From assembly GCA_958295665.1 (NCBI GenBank), contig OY282559.1:267134057-267198056 (forward strand): a stretch of 64,000 nucleotides of DNA, read 5' to 3'. A model generated the notes under the pieces. That model saw only the letters and a list, made by a program, of their open reading frames with translations, made no database searches and was not told where the DNA came from. How positions within the stretch are numbered: the stretch's first letter is position 1; every line of letters starts with the position of its first letter. The DNA is from Tipula vernalis. Its lineage: Eukaryota; Arthropoda; Insecta; Diptera; Tipulidae. A program made the position numbers and the translations under genes. Shown one piece after another: positions 22,905 through 36,426 of this stretch.

Positions 22905-23214
22905 ACATTGAAAATGCTTTACATTACTTACATGCGCTTGAAAAATGAGCTTTTTATGTTTTAATTTGCAGAGTTTGGCACAAAGGTGTGAGGTATTCTG
23001 TGCCGCATTTGCCCGGGATATTTTTTGCTCGAGAATTGACTGCTCTGAGTTACGTAAGCGGTTTACTTAAGATAGTTACGTGTTTCGTATTATGGTAATA
23101 ATTTTAATTGTACAAGATTTTGTTTATTGTCCTAGTTGCTTCCAATGAGTGTTTTAGCCAATTTGATTTTAGTTTGTCTAGAGAATTGTTCAAGAAGTGG
23201 TTACTTTAAGCTTA

Positions 23215-24258
23215 TATACGGATGCGCCATCTTTTATGGCGGTATGTAAACTTTGAATAACTTTGAAGAAAAAACAACGGATTTCTATATATGAGGTATT
23301 TTTATTCAATTTGGTCCTTTGCAATTTATATGGACTATTTTTTGAATACAACATCAATTAAGTGGCCGCCTTTATTGGTCAAAACGAATGATGTTTGCCT
23401 TGAGCTCGTCAAGAGTTTGAGGCTTGCTGGCGTACACTTTGCTTTTCAAATAAATAACCCCACAAAAAGAAGTCGGGAGGGGTTAAATCTAGAGATCTGG
23501 GTGGCCAGTCAATGTCGCCTATTTTTGACATCAGACGTCCAGGGAATTTTCGTTGCAGAAACTGAATTTTTTGATTTGCAATGTGGCATGGCGCACTGTT
23601 TTCTTGAAACCAGTAACCGTCAAGACCATTTTCACCCGTTTGCGAGCAGACATAATGAGCCAATATCCACCGATACCGATTTCTATCGACTGTTTCGTTT
23701 TCTCTCAAAAAATATGGCCCAATGATGGTTTTGGCCCAAACAGTCACTTTTTTGTCATGCAATGGAGTTTCATGTATCTCGTTGGTCATCAAAATTAGCT
23801 TCCAAAAATCAGGTTCAGTGTCAACCATTCGAGCGAATGTTGGGCCGCATTTCAAGCGACATGGGCGGTCTGTCGGCAATATTCTTTGTGTTAAGTGCAC
23901 TTTATACGGAAACAAATGCAAATCATCCTTCAAAATGACCGCTTCATTCAGTTCATTGGAACGTCTTGGTCGTTGATGAACAGCATGTTGACGATCTCTC
24001 AAGTCTCACTGTTCCGTGCTCAACAAAATTCGACACCATAAACGCCGAATAGTGTTGTCAGGCGGTGCCTGTTGGCCACGATATTTTCTATGATATTCAC
24101 GTTGAGTTAACACAACGGTGTTTCGGTGTGAAGCGATTCATGGTTAAAATTGTACTGAATAGACGTTTCAAAACATGCTAAATCAAGGTCAATCGGTTGA
24201 CAAATGTCAAAGTTATTCAATGTTTACATACCCCCATAACAGATGGCTCACCGAGTAT
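23215..24258 (-). mobile_element. mariner-type element with TIRs
   Basis: The left end ATACGGATGCGCCATCTTTT and the right end (complement ATACTCGGTGAGCCATCTGT) begin matching arms that continue through GGTATGTAAAC and TTGAATAACTTTGA. They enclose the transposase pseudogene at 23409-24002. TA dinucleotides are present at both ends. Confidence 0.8.
23409..24002 (-). pseudogene. mariner-like transposase, internally deleted
   Basis: This 197-codon minus-strand frame belongs to the mariner-like transposases common as degraded copies in insects. It keeps DDLHLFPYKVHLTQ, a frame-preserving tract with IHETPLHDKKVTVWAKTIIG, GPYFLRENE, WFQENSAPCHIA (family WFQQDGATCHTA), KFPGRLMSKIGDIDWPPRS and LDLTPPDFFLWGYL. 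Compared with the family, the SDEAHF block with the first catalytic Asp is deleted, and the second Asp is changed (QDGA to ENSA). The protein cannot be an active transposase. The N-terminal DNA-binding half lies upstream to about 24200 in broken frames. Element TIRs bracket it. Confidence 0.85.
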
Positions 24259-24263
24259 GTAAC

Positions 24264-24402
24264 TGTCATGTGAAGCCAGCTTTAAAAGTATAAAAGGTAC
24301 TCTTTTACAGTTTTGACAGTAGTATGTTAGGTTACAGTTTTTCCTGTACACGAACAGACACATGTAATTCTAAATATTAATAAAGAATATTAATCAACAA
24401 TT
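24264..24402 (+). other. Possible solo LTR
   Basis: The segment begins TGTCATGTGAAG, has TATAAAAGG at about 24290, AATAAAG near 24382 and ends ATCAACA. This TG...CA layout with promoter and poly(A) signals would suit an LTR, but no flanking duplication was found and no related internal region is nearby. Confidence 0.22.
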
Positions 24403-27400
24403 ATTATTTTAAGCTACGAACAATATCTTGTTTAGAAACACTAAACATAACAGTAACAAAAAAATAATAATTGGTTGGTTAGTAATTGGGCTTTTTATTA
24501 GTTTCATAAATATTTCGTTTAATTTAAATCTACTTGTAGGTAGTGTACATATTCTATCAAAATCATTCATATCATTATGTCCCTACTGTCCAAACGGATT
24601 AATGTATCTAAAACAGTTTTCATGGAATGAAAACATGAAATGACGATTAGTCTGCCTACCCTTCCAGCCTCATTGTGCTTTTCTACAAAAGCTTACCTTA
24701 AAATCGTATAATTTGACAGATTTTAATTGAAAATTCTAACAGAAATATGCTGATATTTTACTCAAATATTTATACATACATACATATGTTCTAACTCAAT
24801 TCAATTCTAAAGGTAGAAACATAAATTATTCTAATAAGCATAAATATTATGATAATAATCTTATTCATACAAAGTCAATTTGGTATCGATTATGAATCGT
24901 AACTTTACTTTGACAATAAATCAAAATACATTTCATCTTGAATAAATAAATCGAATATTTTGAAAATTTATTACTTTGCAGCTCCGCAATTCAAATACGA
25001 AAAAAAAAAATAAATTCGTGCGCGAGCGTCCGCGTGTACATTTCTTAAATTGATCCACATTTTTATTGCTAAACTAACTTTTCTTATTATGTTTACATCT
25101 CTCGTACATATTACTGTTTTCATCTTGAATTTACATAAATAAATAAACAAGTTCTACATAAACTAAATCTATATACATCTATGGATTTGAAACGTGTACC
25201 ATATGCAAAGTATCTTCATCGGCGGGATGGTATAAATTAATGGAATGTTCAAAATTTGACATATTCAAAATTTATTTGTACAAAACGATATTTTTATGCG
25301 TATTCGTATATGATTGTGATGTGATTTGGTGTTGCTAAACTAAACAGGTGGTGTAGCAAAATTCATAAATGTAATATGATAACACACAAAATAAGCATGA
25401 TATCACCATCTGAACAGTTAGGATCGTTGCAGAGTATTACATTTATTTTCTTAACAATAGTTTGCTTGAGTATGTAAGTGTGAATGACTTCTGGCGCTCA
25501 TCAGGTTTTTTGTGTCCCTTCATTAGCCAATCGAGCGGAGGATAAGCTGGACTACCGGAGATACTGGTTATTTGAACCCCATTAATTATTTTAATTTGAA
25601 CACAGTATTAGCGGTGATGTAACATGTTTTGTAAGAATATAATTATTTTAGGGAGCAAATCATTTACATGTTGGCAAAAATTTGAAGTTTTGTGTTCATA
25701 AGCATGCAACTGACGCCCCTTATTTTGATAAATGATGCCCCTTCTGACGCCTCTTATTCGAGCAGCCTTCAGTGATGTATGTACATAGATAAAAAAAAAA
25801 CGGGGTGGGCTATGTCTTCTAAACGGCTGTAGGTGTTTTACGTGTTAACGTTTATACACAGTGAGAGAAATGATGTGACTGTATATGTTTGATTAAATCA
25901 ATTTATTAATTTTCATGGACCTTTGCGGTCGTATTAAATTTATATATATACAGAAAGAAATGAACTTACTTAGAATAGAAAATCCCATTTTTTAATTCAA
26001 GAAATTTATAAAATTTAAAAATAAATTAGTTTTTGCTCAATATAAACTAAAAATATTTGATTTAACTACATATATTTATCTTAAAATAACAATCTAAAAT
26101 AATTATAGAATCAAGAATTTAATATTTAAATTAAGAAATGTAATAATTGAATATCATTAAATTAACCTTACTTAATACAAGAAAGCGACTTAATTGGCAG
26201 TACAATATTAAAGAAAATAGTGGTTAAAATTAGCATGCGTTTTGTACTAGTATTTCTATGCAGAAAGATTTTGCTTAAATCAGATCACTATTTTTAATAT
26301 GGTTTTAAAAATATAACTTGTATTTTTTTTAGCCTTTTTTTTAAATAATGAAGCAAAACTTAAATTCAACATAATTATTCAGTTACATGCAAAATTTTTG
26401 CATATTCATGCATACAGAAAAAAAATAGATTTCGTTATCTATTCTATAAAACAAATCCCATATTTACTAGTTTATACCCTTTGATTTTCAGCTAATCAAC
26501 CCTCTTTATTAAATGGAGTGTTGGGTCGAATAGGGTATTACATTTTGGTGTTTCATTCAATAGAAAATATCAATTCTTAAATCTACAATTATTTTCCTAA
26601 ATGTATCATTTGTTTTTAAATGATTATTGTTTATGCGGAGAAAGTGGCTCCTGCTTAAGCGAAGTACAACCTCGATTAAATTTAATACGTTTTCATCTAA
26701 AATCAAATTTTAATTTTACTTGAATTATGAAAAACTTTTCTTTTTATAAGAATTTTCTATTAAATTTACATCGGAATACTTGCTTTATTTGAGAAAAGGT
26801 AAGATTAATTCGATATCATTCTTGCTTGAATGTAGATTATTACTAAATTCATTATATTATAAATGTAATAAATAAAAATACAAGGTTGAGCTTATCAGTA
26901 ATTATCATAAGTTTAATCAGATATTTGATAGTTCATTAGAAAAATTTCCATTAAAAGAAAATGTTAATTTTTTAAAATGAAAATGTTTCTAGTAAAATTA
27001 TAAAATTGGTTTTGTAAAAAAATCCTTATATTTATGCTCAAACTATCGTTTATATTCAAGGCACGCCGCAGCCGCTTGCTGTGATATGTATGTCCTTAAG
27101 TTGCTTCACATAAGCATTGCTTAGTTAAATTAAAAGAAAACATAATAAAATATAAAAACATATTTTAATAAACGAGAAGGGCCTAGTAAATTCTAGCAAA
27201 ACTTTCTTAACTAATAACATATTTTACATATATGTAGTTGCTAATATTTAGCAAGCTCTATTTAAAATTATTTATTAATTTAGCAATAAGCGTATTTTGT
27301 TGACCAAAATTTAATTTGGATTATTTTGGGTCTATTTGTTTTCCAAGAAAATAGCCAATTTGATTTAATTGACAAAAGCCAACCTTTCGAAATAAAATAT

Positions 27401-29350
27401 AAATTTACTATGTATTATGACTCTGGTGGCAGGTATCATAACCAAGAATTAGAATTATGTTTAATTAAACCCAATTTTTTTTTGGGTTAATGTTATTCTT
27501 GCGGGGATTTCGCCTATGCAATTGTTGTTGTAAATTTGTCAAGGAAATACGCTAAATATTTCTAAATTACAGCAACCATTTTTTGCAATAAACACACACG
27601 CGCTTAATTCTATAACGTAATGCTTTTAATAAGCAAGCCTTGCTAAACTTACGCATGCGCATCAATATTTTAAAACGGTTTTAAAATCGAAAATATTTAT
27701 GATTTCAGACCTTCTTGTTCTGTTGAGTTGAGAACGTCCTAAGTGCTAGTTTTATTTTTGTGTTTTAATACATTTTTAAAGTTTCTTATTGTGGAAAAAG
27801 TGAGAATATATTTATGTAAGTATTAATTGTTTAATAAATTGTGTGTCTAAAATCTCTTTAGAATTCTCGGCGTTTCTGTTTTTTTATCCAACCGGATTAT
27901 TTTTAATGTAAATCTGCAACATCAATTATGTTGTAGAAAAACGCCGTGTGCATCACCATCTTTGTGTCCTTCTTTTTGTTGAGTAGTGCGTAATTTTTTT
28001 GTTGTGTGTAAGATGAAATAGTGGGGGTTTCCGAAATGCGATTTTAAATGCACATTTTGTAGAATACGAATTTTTTTGATAAATTACGTTTCATTAAAAT
28101 CATAAAAATATTTAAATTCGGACCATTCAAACAATACGTATTAAAAATGCAAGCAAGAACTACGTCGCATGCAGATTTTCAAATGTCACTTCGCTAAGTG
28201 TGCATTTTGCATTTCGGAAGCATCCAGTGTCTATTTAATTTATAGTTTTATTTGTTAAAATTGTAATGATTTGTTACAACTGATTTTAAATAAAACTTGA
28301 AACTGATTTTTAGAGTTTCCAAATAAACGAGAAATTAATGGCCCGATATAATTTTTTTTTACTGGAAGTTGAATAAGAAACCACATCCTAATAATGAGTG
28401 CACGCTCATTCTGTACGTTTAAAAGAAACATAGACTATCTACAAATGCTTTGGTGATGGAAAGCATAGACTGTCCAGAATTATTGTACGTGTGTGACTGT
28501 GTGTCGGCTTGTCATTTATCTCATTATGAAGATAATAATAGGATTCACACGCGTAATGGTATGATGGTTAAATCCTCACTAACACCAATTACCAAATTAC
28601 AGTGCAATTGATATGCAATTATAATCTGTTAATCTGGAATAATGGTAGAACAACCGTAGTAGTGAAAGGTTTAAAAAAAAAATAAATAAAATAAAACCTT
28701 AATTTCATAATTTATTATGGAATAGTACCTAATTATTTCTGCAAAACTGGTTATAAAAACGGACACGGAAATAAAACTTTAAGTACGATTTTCTTAATTA
28801 AAGGATTATCGGAAGGTAAATTTGATTTATTTTAAAAGCTAAGGCTTTTCTGAGTGAAATCCATTTCTCTTAAATTTTTTTAGAATCAGTAAAACTGATA
28901 TACATATTGCAATACATATTGCAATCAACACTTTTGAGAAGATTTTGGAGAAGCAAATCAACAGAGGCGCGGCTTTGAGTGCGTCAATCATAAGATCAGC
29001 ACAGCAAGAGTAAATCACAGCTTGATGAGCTGTTGGATGCAAAGCCGCGCATGTTCGAGATTTTTATCATCAAACAAAAAAGTGTCATTTATTCAATGAG
29101 TGTTTGTTTGTTAAAAGTGCATACCGTTAAGAATACCGCTTAAGGTTTCTAATAGATAATTCCCTACGGGAAATTTGAATTCTATTTAAAAATATTAGAA
29201 ATTAAGAAATTAAGTAAAGTAGATTAATGAAATATTTAGAAAATCTATTGTGTATGATCGTGTTAGAAGAAATTAGTTACATATACCGTGTGCAAGTGAA
29301 AATTCAAATCGGAATTTCTTTAGTAGACAGAAGATAATTTTCTTTTACAG
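24403..29350. other. Long AT-rich non-coding region, possibly intronic
   Basis: Nearly 5 kb with few recognisable transposon fragments and no long frames. It contains one arm of a dispersed repeat at 26410-26850 and an exon-like island at about 25465-25575. Near 25705-25760 there are GACGCCCCTTATT-type short repeats. The low TE density compared with the rest of the window fits a large intron or a regulatory region, but no gene could be assembled. Confidence 0.4.
26410..26850 (+). repeat. Dispersed repeat, paired with an inverted copy at 34.5-34.9 kb
   Basis: Blocks such as AAATCGTAC-free AT-rich text around CGGAATACTTGCTTTATTTG and GATATCATTCTTGCTTGAAT match the reverse complement of 34480-34925 over about 440 bases. 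This indicates a non-autonomous repeat family. Confidence 0.7.
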
Positions 29351-29389
29351 CCTTTTCGACCTTGGAGCGCTCTACGGGAGATAAAACAG
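29351..29389 (+). other. Microexon-like segment (39 nt)
   Basis: The sequence TTTTCTTTTACAG|CCTTTTCG...AAAACAG|GTGAGTTTATTT is a textbook acceptor and donor around 39 bases. The insert is GC-richer than its surroundings and open in two frames: PFRPWSALREIKQ (phase 0) and xFSTLERSTGDKT. The length is a multiple of three, as expected for a cassette microexon. No neighbouring exons were identified, so the host gene is unknown. Confidence 0.35.
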
Positions 29390-29939
29390 GTGAGTTTATT
29401 TTAAATTTGTTCTACTTGGGAGCCTAAGGTAGCCCTATCACATTATTGAATTTTCATTTCTAAAAATAATATTTATTTGTGATTTTTTTTTGTTCTTAAT
29501 ATAAATTTATTATTCGTGAATCATAATCATACACATATACACAATTAATTGAAAAAAAAAAAAACTTTTGTGCCTCTATGCTACCATCAGTAGCGGAGCT
29601 TGAGCCTGATTTTTCTAGTTTAGTGTAGAATGTCATATGTTATTTGTTTAAAATTAATCCCTAGAATTAGCTCTTAATAATTTATTTAATGAAATTTGTT
29701 TACTTAATTAATTAAAAAAAAAAAAAAATGCAAAGCTAAATCTTTTTATTTAGTATGGTGATGATTATTGATAATTGTTGTTGTAAATCCAACTGATGAC
29801 GATTTTTTTTATGAATATGAGTTACACGTATTTGTTTGTTCGGATACCAAGTATTGGAGAAAAATAACCCCCCATATCCACTGATCTGCTAATCCTTTGG
29901 AAAATTATAAAAAAAAAAAAAAAACGTGTAAGTCCTCCA

Positions 29940-30115
29940 ATGCACCGTAACAGATTCAAATATAAATATTTAATTATTTCAATGCGTAGTTTGAAATGTG
30001 ATGTTTTATATTTGATTAATTTGGAACAGCTTCGTCATTTTGAATAACATAAATTTGTACTTAAAATTGCAAAAATTTGGTAATAAACTAGTGACACTAA
30101 AATCATAACTATTTT
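29940..30115. repeat. Diverged fragment of the 10.4 kb MITE family
   Basis: The order GTAGTTTGAAATGTGAT ... CTTAAAATTGCAAAAATTTG ... TAGTGACACTAAAATC parallels the interior of the element at 10451-11061. Confidence 0.45.
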
Positions 30116-30154
30116 TAATATATTAACATTTAGCCTGTATTAAAACACTGAAAA

Positions 30155-30760
30155 ACACTGCAAAAGGGCGCCTCAAAGAATTCAAAGATTCATCAAATCC
30201 CGTAAAGGCAAACCAGATAATTAATAGGTGATCTCTTTTGAAATCAGCGAATGGCAGTAGATTAGTAAGTCATTTAAAACTAAAACGAAATTTATTTATT
30301 ACAATTATTACAATTATTATATATTTCCAGATCGATATTGATTTCCAAATTTTTATCCGGGCTCAAATTTTTTCCTATTTAAAAAATGGGAAAATTTTAG
30401 TAAAAAAGCTCCCCTTACTCTTACCTAAGAAAATTAAATTTAAGGGAGTGTTTGAAGAGCTGAAGTCTCTCCCTTTCAGTCTCCGTTGGACACAGTTGAA
30501 ATCAAATGGAACAACACTGCAAAAGGGCGCCTTAAATAATTTAAAGATTCATCAAAAAATACCTTAAAAGCAAACGAGATGATTAACAGATGACATCTTT
30601 TGAAATGTATTTATTACTTAAACACAATTATTATAAATTTTCAGATCGATATTGGTTTTCAAATTTTGTAACCGGACTCAAAATTTTTACTTTTACAAAA
30701 ATGGAAAAATTTAAGTGAAAAATTCCCCTAAAGTAAAATAAGGGAGTGTTTGAAGTAGTT
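30155..30760. repeat. Two-copy tandem repeat, period about 359 bp
   Basis: CACTGCAAAAGGGCGCC occurs at 30156 and 30515. Both copies continue with TTTCAGATCGATATTG-type and AAGGGAGTGTTTGAAG blocks. The 109-codon frame at 30238-30567 overlaps the first unit and has no support as a gene. Confidence 0.75.
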
Positions 30761-31165
30761 TACTTAAATAACTTAATATTTTATATTATATTTCTCTATA
30801 CTTCCTAAGTCAAACTATATTTTGAGCTCCTAATTAATCTAATTAATTAACATTAATTATCTCCCTATTTCCAGACTACAAAAATATCAAACTTACAACA
30901 TTTATCCACTACATTTGAAAGCCTGGTAGAAGAATAACCAGCAAGAAAACACCATTTTTTAACTTTTTTAACATAATGCGCCACCGTACAGCTTTTATTC
31001 GGGATTATTGCTAACGGTAATCAAATTTCTGTATTAGTTTTAATAAATTCATTTAAGATTTTCAATTTGGTGAATTTTGAAATTATTTATAGTCTTTATT
31101 ATAATGCCATTATTATACTATAAGTATTATTGCCTTTACGTCTTTACTAAACTAACATTGTACAT

Positions 31166-33225
<2,060 letters not shown>

Positions 33226-33439
33226 ATTGAGTTCCTGTTATCTAATTAACATATTTTCTCTTTCTAGTTTTAGACTACTTCAAAATTAAAGCCTGTTATA
33301 AAAATAACTAACAAATTCAATATTTGGAAACCGTAGCACACAATTCAGCAACATTGTAATCATGTTGAATTGTTTCATGTTTTCAATCATTTCAAACAAA
33401 CAATATTTATGTATGACATTTAAAATATACGCATTTTAT

Positions 33440-33805
33440 AAAGATGTCAATCTAGTTGTCCATCAGTGTTTAAAAATATATCATCATTCAAGCGACATTT
33501 AATCAAGAACCACGAGAATGAAAATAATACCTTTCCGACAAATTCGACAATACCATTGATGTCTGAATCCAAAAATAATTGTGAGCTTACTGAGTTGCAC
33601 AACCTTAATAATTCCAAAAAGGTTTTACAAGAAAATAATATTAACATAGAGTAATTTAAAAAAAAAGTAAAAGACTCAGTGTTGGCTTTTGTTACAAAAA
33701 TGTCTAGTAATAGTAATTTTACAAATACGCAACTTGAAACTATACTAAACCATCTGACAAAAGACGTCTTTAAAGTGATATTTACTGGATGGCACAAAGT
33801 GTAAA
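33440..33805 (+). pseudogene. C2H2 zinc-finger-like fragment, probably transposon-derived
   Basis: A frame from about 33466 reads FKNISSFKRHLIKNHENEN, the second half of a C2H2 zinc finger (His...His spacing). It ends in a TAA at 33652 after KKVLQENNINIE. The same frame goes on with KKKVKDSVLAFVTKM, NFTNTQLETILNHLTKDVFK and GWHKV. This zinc finger plus helical block resembles the N-terminal region of uncharacterised multicopy insect proteins. It looks like a truncated mobile gene copy, but I cannot name the family. Confidence 0.45.
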
Positions 33806-34225
33806 CAACCAGCGCTCATTTAAAAAAAAACTTTATTATAATTGAGGCTTTATTACTATAATATAATATTACTATAACTATTATTATAATTAGATTAATT
33901 TTATATTTATATTATTATAACATTATATTACCAAATATTTCTATTGATTTTATATTAATTATTATTTTATATAAATTGAATTTGAATTAAAAACGAAATA
34001 TACTATATTGTTTTAAAAATTATATTATGTATTTTTATTACTACATAATTCTCATACTACAAAATACTCATTTTCCAAAAATAAATATTTTCTTAGTACA
34101 TATTTGACATATCAAGCTGCAGTTAAAATTAATTTTGGTAAAATTTAAAGCGTCTTAGTTCACATCCCAATTTCTATGCAATAATTAAAAATTTGTATCA
34201 AAAGCTAATTATGATATTTCTTAAT
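33806..34225. other. Very AT-rich spacer
   Basis: Tracts of TTATAATATTAC-type sequence with nothing recognisable. Confidence 0.4.
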
Positions 34226-34930
34226 TCAATTATAATTGAATTAAGAAAAAGTTTGCTTTTGACAATAATTTGCTATTAAATTTAAATCGGAATATTTGCT
34301 TTATTTGAGAAAGTGTAAGATTAATTTAATACACCTTCATCTAAAATCTAATTTTAATTTTACTTGAATTAAGAAATAATTTGCTTTTGATAAGGATTCC
34401 TGTTAAATTTAAATCAGAATACTTGTTTTATTTGAGAAAGGACAAGATTAATTTAATATCATTTTTGGTTGAATATAGATAACCCATATTCTATATTCAA
34501 GCAAGAATGATATCGAATTAGTCTTACCATTTATCAAATAAAGCAAGTATTCCGATGTAAATTTAATAGAAAATTCTCATAAAAAGCAAATTATTTCTTA
34601 ATTCAAGTAAAATTAAAATTTTATTTTATATGAGGATGTATTAAATTTAATCGAAATTGTACTTCGCTTAAGCAAGAGCCACATTCTTGGCATAAACAAT
34701 AACCATTTAAAAATAAATGATAAATTTAGCAAAATAATTCTAGATTTAAGAATTGATATCTTCCATTGAATTTAAAATGAGTTTCTTAAAAGAAGAAAAA
34801 CGAAAATGTATTATATTATTCGACCCATTTTTCCATTTAATCAAGGGCTTGATTAGCTGAAAATCAAGGGGTAAAAATTATTAAATATAGCAAGTTTTGT
34901 TTAATAATAGCAATCTTTTTTTTCTGTGAT
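34226..34930. mobile_element. Foldback repeat with tandem-inverted arms
   Basis: Forward units (TTTAAATCGGAATATTTGCTTTATTTGAGAAAG at about 34280 and a second near 34400) meet an inverted unit at about 34490-34930. Centred near 34490, GAATATAG-ATAACCCATATT-CTATATTC forms the hinge. The inverted half matches 26410-26850. It is non-autonomous. Confidence 0.65.
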
Positions 34931-35700
34931 CAGAAATACATAATAAGCAAGAATATGAAGAACAATCGATTAATCTATCCATGCCCTACGAATTACTGTT
35001 AAACACAATATGGAACTTTAAAGACTTCATTTGCGACCAGAATCCATCTCCAGTTTGGATAATTACTGTGGTGGCTGAGAGTAGTCCGACCGCAACAGTA
35101 AAACAGCTTTGGTGGCTGAGAGTGGGCATACGATCGCAAAGGTTTAAAATTAAATCGCCACTGCTTCTTACGCAAAAGTGAACATCAGAATTGCTCCGCT
35201 CAGATTGCCCTTCTTTAATTACAGTGGTCTTAAGTACTATAAATCGTTATTTTGTAGTTTGTAATTTAAATTAAAATTTTTGTGGAGGTTAATTATTTTA
35301 GTTAACAACAAATTATCTGCCACAGATTCTCTACGCAGAAACTGATACCAGAATGGCTCCGATCAGATGAGGCATTGTCGCTTCACTGCTTTTAAGCATT
35401 GTAAATCGCTATTTCGTAGATTTTAATTTATTGGGTTGATTTTTATGAAAATTAAATAAAATTTTTTTATATGGAAGAGAAAATGATTTCACCCACATCA
35501 AAATTCCGCCAATGTCCTTACCAAATTTTTTACGCTGATTTCGAAAATCAAAACCATTTTTGCCGTATAGAAGCTTCATTCACCGTAGAAGTTTCGTTCA
35601 CAAGTTAGCGGAGTATTTAGATTACAAAGGTGAGTTTTAAACGCCTTTCGGCTTTATGGGTCAAAAATAATAATTATTCCATTCTTACTTTACCATTTCA
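34931..35700. other. Unassigned, with short repeats
   Basis: GGTGGCTGAGAGT occurs twice near 35070-35125. Similar TGAGATTG/CGCTATTTCGTAG blocks occur near 35200-35420. There is no supported gene. The 66-codon frame at 34981 has no recognisable domain. Confidence 0.35.
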
Positions 35701-35711
35701 AGGAAATATAT

Positions 35712-35927
35712 TTGAAAAAAATGCCACCAAAAAAAAAGGTAGTAGCAAAAGATAATGCTGATAGAAAACGCAGACGAGCAGAATATACTATGCGAAATTA
35801 TCGTGCAAATATGAGTGAAGAGCAAAGATCTCAAATTCGAGAAAATGATTCTCAAAAACACAGAACTGCTCGAGAAAATGTAAACGAAGAACGAAAATAT
35901 CAATTACGAGCAGTGCTGTCGAAGTGA
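35712..35927 (+). pseudogene. Helitron replicase-helicase N-terminal fragment
   Basis: This 71-codon frame reads MPPKKKVVAKDNADRKRRRAEY, then NYRANMSEEQRSQIRENDSQ and HRTARENVNEERKYQLRA. Highly charged repeats of the form ANxSEEQRxxIRExxxQ are characteristic of the N-terminal region of insect Helitron helicase-like proteins. The reading stops at 35925, well before any Rep motif. The Rep and helicase regions of a Helitron appear on the same strand at 44150-46560, so this may be the 5' end of that element, separated by later insertions. Confidence 0.6.
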
Positions 35928-36085
35928 GTACGATCGTAGTATTTTTACTACTTTCCCCTAGTGCGTACTCCTGTACTCCGCTATTTCATTTTATACTCCC
36001 CTATTCTAATAACTGCTATACTAATAATACTTTTACACAATATTTAAACTAATCAGCTTTTGTTTGCAATAATTATAAAATCGTA

Positions 36086-36383
36086 CAGTCGAAACTCGAT
36101 TATCCGGGATGCTCGGGACCGGAGGTTTCCCGGATAACCAAAGATCCCGGTGGATCGAATTTTTCAGTTTTATAAAAAATACACAATATACATATGTACA
36201 TATTTGTTTAACACAGAAACAACACTGTTGCCAAAATTTAACGAAAAAAATAAAAATGAAAAATCCCGGTTAATCAATTGAAAATCTGGAAAAACAAGTC
36301 ACTCAAAAAAATCGACTGTGTAAAAAAAAATCACAGATGATAGATAGAGGTTTACGGATAATCGGATGCCGGAGTTTCGACTG
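36086..36383. mobile_element. pogo/Tigger-like MITE
   Basis: The ends are CAGTCGAAACTCGATTATCC and, inverted, GGATAATCGGATGCCGGAGT...TTCGACTG, flanked by TA on both sides (36084-36085 and 36384-36385). At 298 bases without coding capacity, this is the usual form of pogo-derived miniature elements. Confidence 0.85.
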
Positions 36384-36426
36384 TATTAAATAGCTGGCTT
36401 TTTCATAAGGCATTTTTTCAAAGCTA

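Noticed and set aside
24264..24402. Solo LTR with TATA box and poly(A) signal
   Set aside because: Kept only as a low-confidence feature: no flanking duplication and no partner element.
28839..29042. 67-codon minus-strand frame with a hydrophobic stretch
   Set aside because: No start context, splice site or family resemblance; the hydrophobicity follows from A/T-rich codons.
30238..30567. 109-codon plus-strand frame
   Set aside because: It overlaps a two-unit tandem repeat, has a low-complexity composition and shows no domain.
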